The notes beneath the pieces were generated by a model. That model searched no databases, was not told the origin of the DNA, and saw nothing but the letters and a program-made list of their open reading frames with translations. 16,031 bases of DNA from Oscillospiraceae bacterium (GTDB lineage: Bacteria; Bacillota; Clostridia; Oscillospirales; Ruminococcaceae), in NCBI GenBank assembly GCA_029062865.1, contig JAIDPG010000084.1:9416-25446 (forward strand), read 5' to 3'. The position numbers and the translations under genes are program-made. Positions 13,253 through 16,031 of the stretch are shown here, piece by piece. The number at the start of each line of letters is the position of its first letter. Within the stretch, counting starts at the first letter, position 1.

Positions 13253-14299
13253 TTGGAATTTGATATGGAAAGCTTCAAGCAGCTTGCCTCCGACAACGGG
13301 CGGCAAATCAGCTGCAAAATTCAAGTCGGCAATAAAGTCTATTACGATGGCAGGATCCTGAAGTTCGACTTTACCGACGTTACGCACGGCGACTATTTTA
13401 CGATCGGCACGACGTGCTCGAACGAGTTTTCGTTTACGGTAACGGATTATGCCGAACACGCGCTTCAGACCAAGGTCAACGCGTACATCAGCTTTGACGG
13501 CGGCTCGAATTGGCTTCGGCTCGGCGTGTTTTACGTCGCGAAGCGCTACTTCCGCGGGAACTGCGCGACGTTTGCGTGCTACGACCAAATGAGCGATTTG
13601 AACGTTCCGCTTGCGGGGAACGTTGCAAGCTCGATAAGCGGGCACGCGGACACGCTTCTGGCGGAGGTTTGCAGGCAGGGCGGGATCACGTTCAGCGGTA
13701 CGTGCGGGAGCTTCAAGACATATCTCCCGCACCCGTCGACGACGCTTCGGGAAATAATCGGCTACATCGCGGCGCTGCACTGCGCGTGCGCGAAATTCGA
13801 CAGAAACGGCGAGCTTGTATTTATCAAATACTCCGAAATGCCGACGGAAATTCTCCACGCGAAAAACTGTATGAAGATAAGGCGGTATATTACGCGCGCG
13901 GAGATAAAGGGCTTGCGCTCCACAAACGATCTGGACACGCTTCGCTGGGGCGGCAGGGAGCGCTTTACCACGCTGGAGATCTACAATCCGTATATGACGC
14001 AGGCGACGCTGAACTCGATCGGTGAGAAGCTCGACGGGCTGTATTTTTACGGCGCGGAGGTTGAGATGCAGGGGCTGCCCTATCTCGAGGCGGGGCGGTT
14101 TATCCTGCTTGAGGACGCGGACGAGACGCTTACGCCGATCGTCATCAGCGAGATAAAATACCACTACGACGGCGGGCTCACCGCGAAGCTCTTCTCCAGA
14201 AACAAGGAGGACGCCGACCCGGACGTGAAGCGCTCGGAGTTTGAAAAGACGGTCGCGGATATTCTGGAAATAATAAATGAACTGAAGACGAAGATCTGA
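13253..14299 (+). CDS. Phage baseplate hub / tail-tip-like protein
   Basis: About 348 residues. The segment VTHGDYFTIGTTCSNEFSFTV, then DGGSNWLRLGVFYVAKRYFRGNCATFACYDQMSDLNVPL, is characteristic of tail hub proteins (gp27/gp44-like first domain). The later VEMQGLPYLEAGRFILLEDAD and IVISEIKYHYDGGLTAKLFSRN resemble the third domain of the same fold. The C-terminus (FEKTVADILEIINELKTKI) is a short coiled coil. I favour the TTG at 13253, five bases after GAGGTGA (13241-13247); a GTG at 13244 would add three residues but has no spaced RBS. In intact phages such proteins follow a tape measure gene, which is missing here. No peptidase domain is visible. A terminator follows at 14311. Confidence 0.7.
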   Translation: MEFDMESFKQLASDNGRQISCKIQVGNKVYYDGRILKFDFTDVTHGDYFTIGTTCSNEFSFTVTDYAEHALQTKVNAYISFDGGSNWLRLGVFYVAKRYFRGNCATFACYDQMSDLNVPLAGNVASSISGHADTLLAEVCRQGGITFSGTCGSFKTYLPHPSTTLREIIGYIAALHCACAKFDRNGELVFIKYSEMPTEILHAKNCMKIRRYITRAEIKGLRSTNDLDTLRWGGRERFTTLEIYNPYMTQATLNSIGEKLDGLYFYGAEVEMQGLPYLEAGRFILLEDADETLTPIVISEIKYHYDGGLTAKLFSRNKEDADPDVKRSEFEKTVADILEIINELKTKI

Positions 14300-14310
14300 C
14301 GGTTTACAGA

Positions 14311-14337
14311 AAAATCCCCCGCGGAGCGGGGGATTTT
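14311..14337. terminator. Bidirectional terminator between the capsid module and thiT
   Basis: AAAATCCCCCGC and GCGGGGGATTTT form a perfect 12-bp stem with a GGA loop. There is a T-run on the plus strand and TTTTT on the minus strand. It lies between two converging stop codons (14299 and 14341), so it serves both the hub gene and thiT. Confidence 0.88.
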
Positions 14338-14340
14338 AGT

Positions 14341-14940
14341 TCAGGCGTTGCTTACGTCCGCGCTTTTAAGTATCATCTTGATAGCGCCCGTTTTGAAGAG
14401 CACCACCGCGCCGGCGGTCGTAAGTATCATCTCGGGGAGCATATAGCACGCATTGTAGCCCGCGCTGTACAGCCACGGGTTTGCTATCTCGCCGAGGCTC
14501 TCCCACAGCTTGCCTGTGGAATGGAACACCACGGCGCCGCTTACCACGTGCAGGGCGTAACGAAGAGCGATTGCCGAGAACGCGCCGCCGATCCAGCCCT
14601 TCATATCGCCCTTGCGGAATATTCCCGCAAGACCGAGCACGGTAAACGCGCCTATGTAATCGAGGAAAATGCAAAGCGCCAGATCGAGCGGAGCAAGCCC
14701 CCACGCGAACAATCCGTCGCCGACTACGCCGTCGAGGAACTGCGTCAGCGAATACACAAACGCGCACGCGAGCCCGCTGCCAACGCCGTTTCTTATGCTG
14801 AAAACGATGATTGGCAGCATTGAAAGCAGCGTTATCGAGCCTCCCCACGGCAGCTTGAAAATCTTCACCATACTCAACACGAACGCCAGTGCTACCATTA
14901 CCGCGCCCTCAACCAAAATACGAACCTTGTTGTTTTTCAT
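14341..14940 (-). CDS. thiT: Thiamine ECF transporter substrate-binding subunit ThiT
   Basis: ThiT is the membrane S-component that binds thiamine and works with a shared EcfA/EcfA'/EcfT energy module, not coded in this window. The 199-residue protein has about six hydrophobic segments. Family motifs are PWGGSITLLSMLPI (31-44), the loop LTQFLDG (65-71), RYALHVVSG (127-135) and WLYSAGYNACYMLPE (156-170), in which the asparagine and aromatic residues line the thiamine pocket of known ThiT structures. The start is the ATG at 14938-14940 with AGGAG about eight bases upstream; a longer frame to 15111 would run through the riboswitch platform and is rejected. A TPP riboswitch upstream confirms the thiamine link. 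Expression should fall when TPP is abundant. Confidence 0.94.
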   Translation of the reverse strand: MKNNKVRILVEGAVMVALAFVLSMVKIFKLPWGGSITLLSMLPIIVFSIRNGVGSGLACAFVYSLTQFLDGVVGDGLFAWGLAPLDLALCIFLDYIGAFTVLGLAGIFRKGDMKGWIGGAFSAIALRYALHVVSGAVVFHSTGKLWESLGEIANPWLYSAGYNACYMLPEMILTTAGAVVLFKTGAIKMILKSADVSNA

Positions 14941-14979
14941 TTCTTCTTCTCCTTTTTGATAGGAAACGCCGATGTGACG

Positions 14980-15010
14980 GTGTTTTCCCCGCCTGCGGCG
15001 GGGAAAACAC
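14980..15010. repeat. Perfect palindrome, CCCCGCC-core family (copy 3)
   Basis: GTGTTTTCCCCGCC pairs perfectly over 14 bp with GGCGGGGAAAACAC around a TGC loop. It lies between the riboswitch terminator and the thiT RBS, in the thiT mRNA leader, and has no T-run, so it is not itself a terminator. Confidence 0.75.
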
Positions 15011-15046
15011 GTGAAATTATTCAGCGCATCCATAATTAAATTACCG

Positions 15047-15077
15047 AGAAAAGAAAACGCCCGAGCGAACTCGGACG
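15047..15077 (-). terminator. Transcription terminator of the TPP riboswitch
   Basis: On the minus strand CGTCCGAG pairs with CTCGGGCG (8 bp with one G-U pair, TTCG loop) and is followed by TTTTCTTTTCT. It lies about 33 bases after the aptamer and 107 bases before the thiT start, the expected place for a TPP-induced premature terminator. I could not identify the competing antiterminator by eye. Confidence 0.72.
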
Positions 15078-15109
15078 CAGCAAGCACATAAAACGCGAAA
15101 ACGCGCGGC

Positions 15110-15236
15110 AATATACTTCCTACGTCGGCATTATCCGAATCAGGTCCGGAGACCGTTGGTCCCCTTGGGGTCGAAGCCGAACTTCCTCTCAGCCCTTGAG
15201 CCTGTTGGGAACAGGCTCGTAAGCTCCCCCGATATT
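15110..15236 (-). promoter_or_regulatory. TPP riboswitch (THI element) upstream of thiT
   Basis: Read on the minus strand, the conserved blocks are in order. GGGGGAGCTT (15221-15230) is followed by a P3 hairpin GAGCCTGTT-CCC-AACAGGCTC and the invariant CTGAGA (15187-15192). GACCC, ACCTGAT (15139-15145), GGATAATGCC (15127-15136) and CGTAGGAAG then follow. P1 is closed by AATAT (15232-15236) with ATATT (15110-15114). The order and bases match the TPP aptamer. A terminator follows at 15047-15077, so ligand binding most likely stops transcription before thiT. Confidence 0.95.
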
Positions 15237-15250
15237 CTTTTCACTTCTTT

Positions 15251-15278
15251 ATTATACCACAAATTTTTTATTTGTCAA
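15251..15278 (-). promoter_or_regulatory. Sigma-A promoter of the thiT riboswitch transcript
   Basis: On the minus strand the consensus TTGACA (15273-15278) and consensus TATAAT (15251-15256) are separated by 16 bases. Transcription would begin near 15244, about eight bases before the aptamer. Both hexamers are perfect, so control of thiT probably rests on the riboswitch. Confidence 0.85.
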
Positions 15279-15307
15279 TGGCTTTTTTTGGAAAAAAGTC
15301 GTTTTTC

Positions 15308-15340
15308 ACAGTTTCCCCCGCCTGCGGCGGGGGAAACTGT
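15308..15340. repeat. Perfect palindrome, CCCCGCC-core family (copy 4)
   Basis: ACAGTTTCCCCCGCC pairs perfectly over 15 bp with its complement around a TGC loop. It lies between the amidase stop and the thiT promoter. It could act with the weak hairpin at 15370-15400 to end amidase transcription, but no T-run follows it directly. Confidence 0.75.
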
Positions 15341-15369
15341 ATTTATATGCTTCAAGGGCTTTTGAAAAG

Positions 15370-15400
15370 AATTCCCCCTTTTTTAATAGAGCAGGGAATT
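15370..15400 (-). terminator. Weak possible terminator after the amidase gene
   Basis: AATTCCC and GGGAATT can pair on the minus strand across a 17-base loop, followed by CTTTTC. The stem is short and the loop large, so this is a poor terminator; the perfect palindrome at 15308-15340 may help. Confidence 0.3.
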
Positions 15401-15403
15401 ATT

Positions 15404-16031
15404 TTATGCGTTTGCCGTATCAAGGTATTCCATAACGCCGGAATAAATCGTAAACGCGACCTTCTGCTGATACTCCCAAGTCGCAAGCTTCTGCTCCTCC
15501 TCGGGGTTTGACAGGAATCCGCACTCGATCATCAGAGAGGGGTTTTTGTTGGTTTTCAGCAAAAACAGCTCCTCGCCCGAGAGCTTTATCTCGCGGTCGT
15601 TGCCCGGCTGAAGCTGCGCGAAGCGGTTCTGCATTATCTGCGCGAGCGTTCTGTTGTCGGGGTGGTTGGTGTTGTAGAACATCTGCCCGCCGAAATATTG
15701 CGGGTCTGTATAATTGTTCTGGTGAACGCACAGGAAAATACTGTCGGGGTAGCTCTGAATTATTTTCAGGCGGTTATCCATATCGTTGAGCTTCTGGTTG
15801 CGGATCCCGACAACGCCGTCATCGTATATCGAAATGTCCTTGTCGCGCGTCAGAACGACCTCAAAACCCGACATTTGGAACATTTCCCGAAGCGTTAAAA
15901 CGACCGACAAATTCACGTCCTTTTCGAGAGTGCCCGCTTTTCCCACCGCGCCCGAATCCAGTCCGCCGTGCCCCGCGTCAAGGACGATAACGGGCTTGCC
16001 GGAAGCCTCGCCGCTCGTCGGCAGCGCCCGC
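15404..16031 (-). CDS. N-acetylmuramoyl-L-alanine amidase (Amidase_3), 5' end outside the window
   Basis: The last 208 or so residues of a zinc-dependent amidase, which cuts the bond between muramic acid and the stem peptide of peptidoglycan. The frame stays open to the window edge. The zinc and catalytic motifs are all present: VIVLDAGHGG (first His), GTLEKDVNLS (Glu), FLCVHQNN (second His) and SLMIECGFLSNPEE (catalytic Glu). The FGGQMFYNTNHPDNRTLA loop and the GFLSNPEEEQKL ending are like the spore cortex amidase CwlD and its relatives. A CwlD role is possible but cannot be settled without the N-terminus and neighbours. Any signal peptide or membrane anchor would lie beyond the edge. Confidence 0.9.
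   Translation of the reverse strand, partial: RALPTSGEASGKPVIVLDAGHGGLDSGAVGKAGTLEKDVNLSVVLTLREMFQMSGFEVVLTRDKDISIYDDGVVGIRNQKLNDMDNRLKIIQSYPDSIFLCVHQNNYTDPQYFGGQMFYNTNHPDNRTLAQIMQNRFAQLQPGNDREIKLSGEELFLLKTNKNPSLMIECGFLSNPEEEQKLATWEYQQKVAFTIYSGVMEYLDTANA

Larger units (their letters stand above)
8969..14299 (+). mobile_element. Phage-derived virion module (capsid island), seven genes
   Basis: Seven plus-strand genes run in typical phage head-to-tail order: portal, scaffold-like, major capsid, connector, head closure/minor capsid, small tail-like, baseplate-hub-like. Terminase, head protease, tail tube, tape measure, lysis and integration genes are not present. The left side is non-coding and the right side is the convergent host thiT gene, so the module is bounded within the window. 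I see no att-like direct repeat flanking it. All frames are open and have good ribosome binding sites. Confidence 0.8.

Noticed and set aside
13217..14164. 315-codon minus-strand frame opposite the hub-like gene
   Set aside because: Arginine-rich antisense product typical of GC-rich shadows; the plus-strand gene is coupled to its neighbours.
8260..14343. Prophage attachment sites flanking the capsid module
   Set aside because: I found no direct repeat shared by the two borders, and no tRNA gene or integrase.
14941..15111. 57-residue N-terminal extension of ThiT
   Set aside because: It would translate the riboswitch terminator and a palindrome; the internal ATG at 14940 has AGGAG and matches the family start.

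Overview
The window looks like a chromosomal segment of an anaerobic Clostridia bacterium, most likely Ruminococcaceae/Oscillospirales from the gut. The best evidence is the single-ORF fusion of IspH to ribosomal protein S1, the gene order flavoprotein-cmk-plsC-ispH/rpsA, strong AGGAGG ribosome binding sites, a TPP-riboswitch-controlled ThiT and a GC-rich codon bias. Species cannot be fixed from sequence alone.

Layout. (1) 152-2184, plus strand: an ECF-type sigma factor translationally coupled (ATGA overlap) to a 491-residue single-pass membrane protein, a plausible sigma/regulator pair. (2) 2322-8259, minus strand: a long gene series read right to left: an RpiR-family regulator, an unrecognised 114-residue protein, a BaiN/HI0933-type flavoprotein, cmk, plsC and ispH-rpsA. 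The last three are coupled by 4-nt overlaps and have their own promoter (TTGCAA-17-TATAAT). Convergent terminators at 2218-2311 separate this from region 1. (3) 8260-8968: about 700 bases without a credible gene, containing the RpiR promoter, a candidate operator, 41-bp tandem repeats, two hairpins with a shared loop, and a 111-nt three-way-junction element ending 10 bases before the portal RBS. (4) 8969-14299, plus strand: a seven-gene phage-derived virion module: portal, scaffold-like protein, major capsid protein, head-tail connector, minor capsid/head-closure protein, a small tail-like protein and a baseplate-hub-like protein. Terminase, protease, tail tube, tape measure, lysis and integration genes are absent. 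Host genes and non-coding DNA bound the module on both sides, so this is not an artefact of the window edge. (5) 14341-15280, minus strand: thiT behind a TPP riboswitch, a transcription terminator and a strong promoter. (6) 15404-16031, minus strand: the 3' part of a cell wall amidase, cut by the window edge.

How the genes fit together: region 2 combines isoprenoid precursor synthesis (IspH), translation (S1), CDP/CMP supply (Cmk) and phosphatidate synthesis (PlsC), a housekeeping block. Region 5 is a self-contained thiamine uptake unit. Region 4 is the accessory part. Its open frames are intact and well initiated, but its intergenic spaces hold repeats and hairpins of a kind also found elsewhere in this window. 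That pattern suggests an old, possibly domesticated capsid island rather than a recent prophage. A family of perfect palindromes with a CCCCGCC-NNN-GGCGGGG core and covarying arms is scattered through the intergenic DNA.
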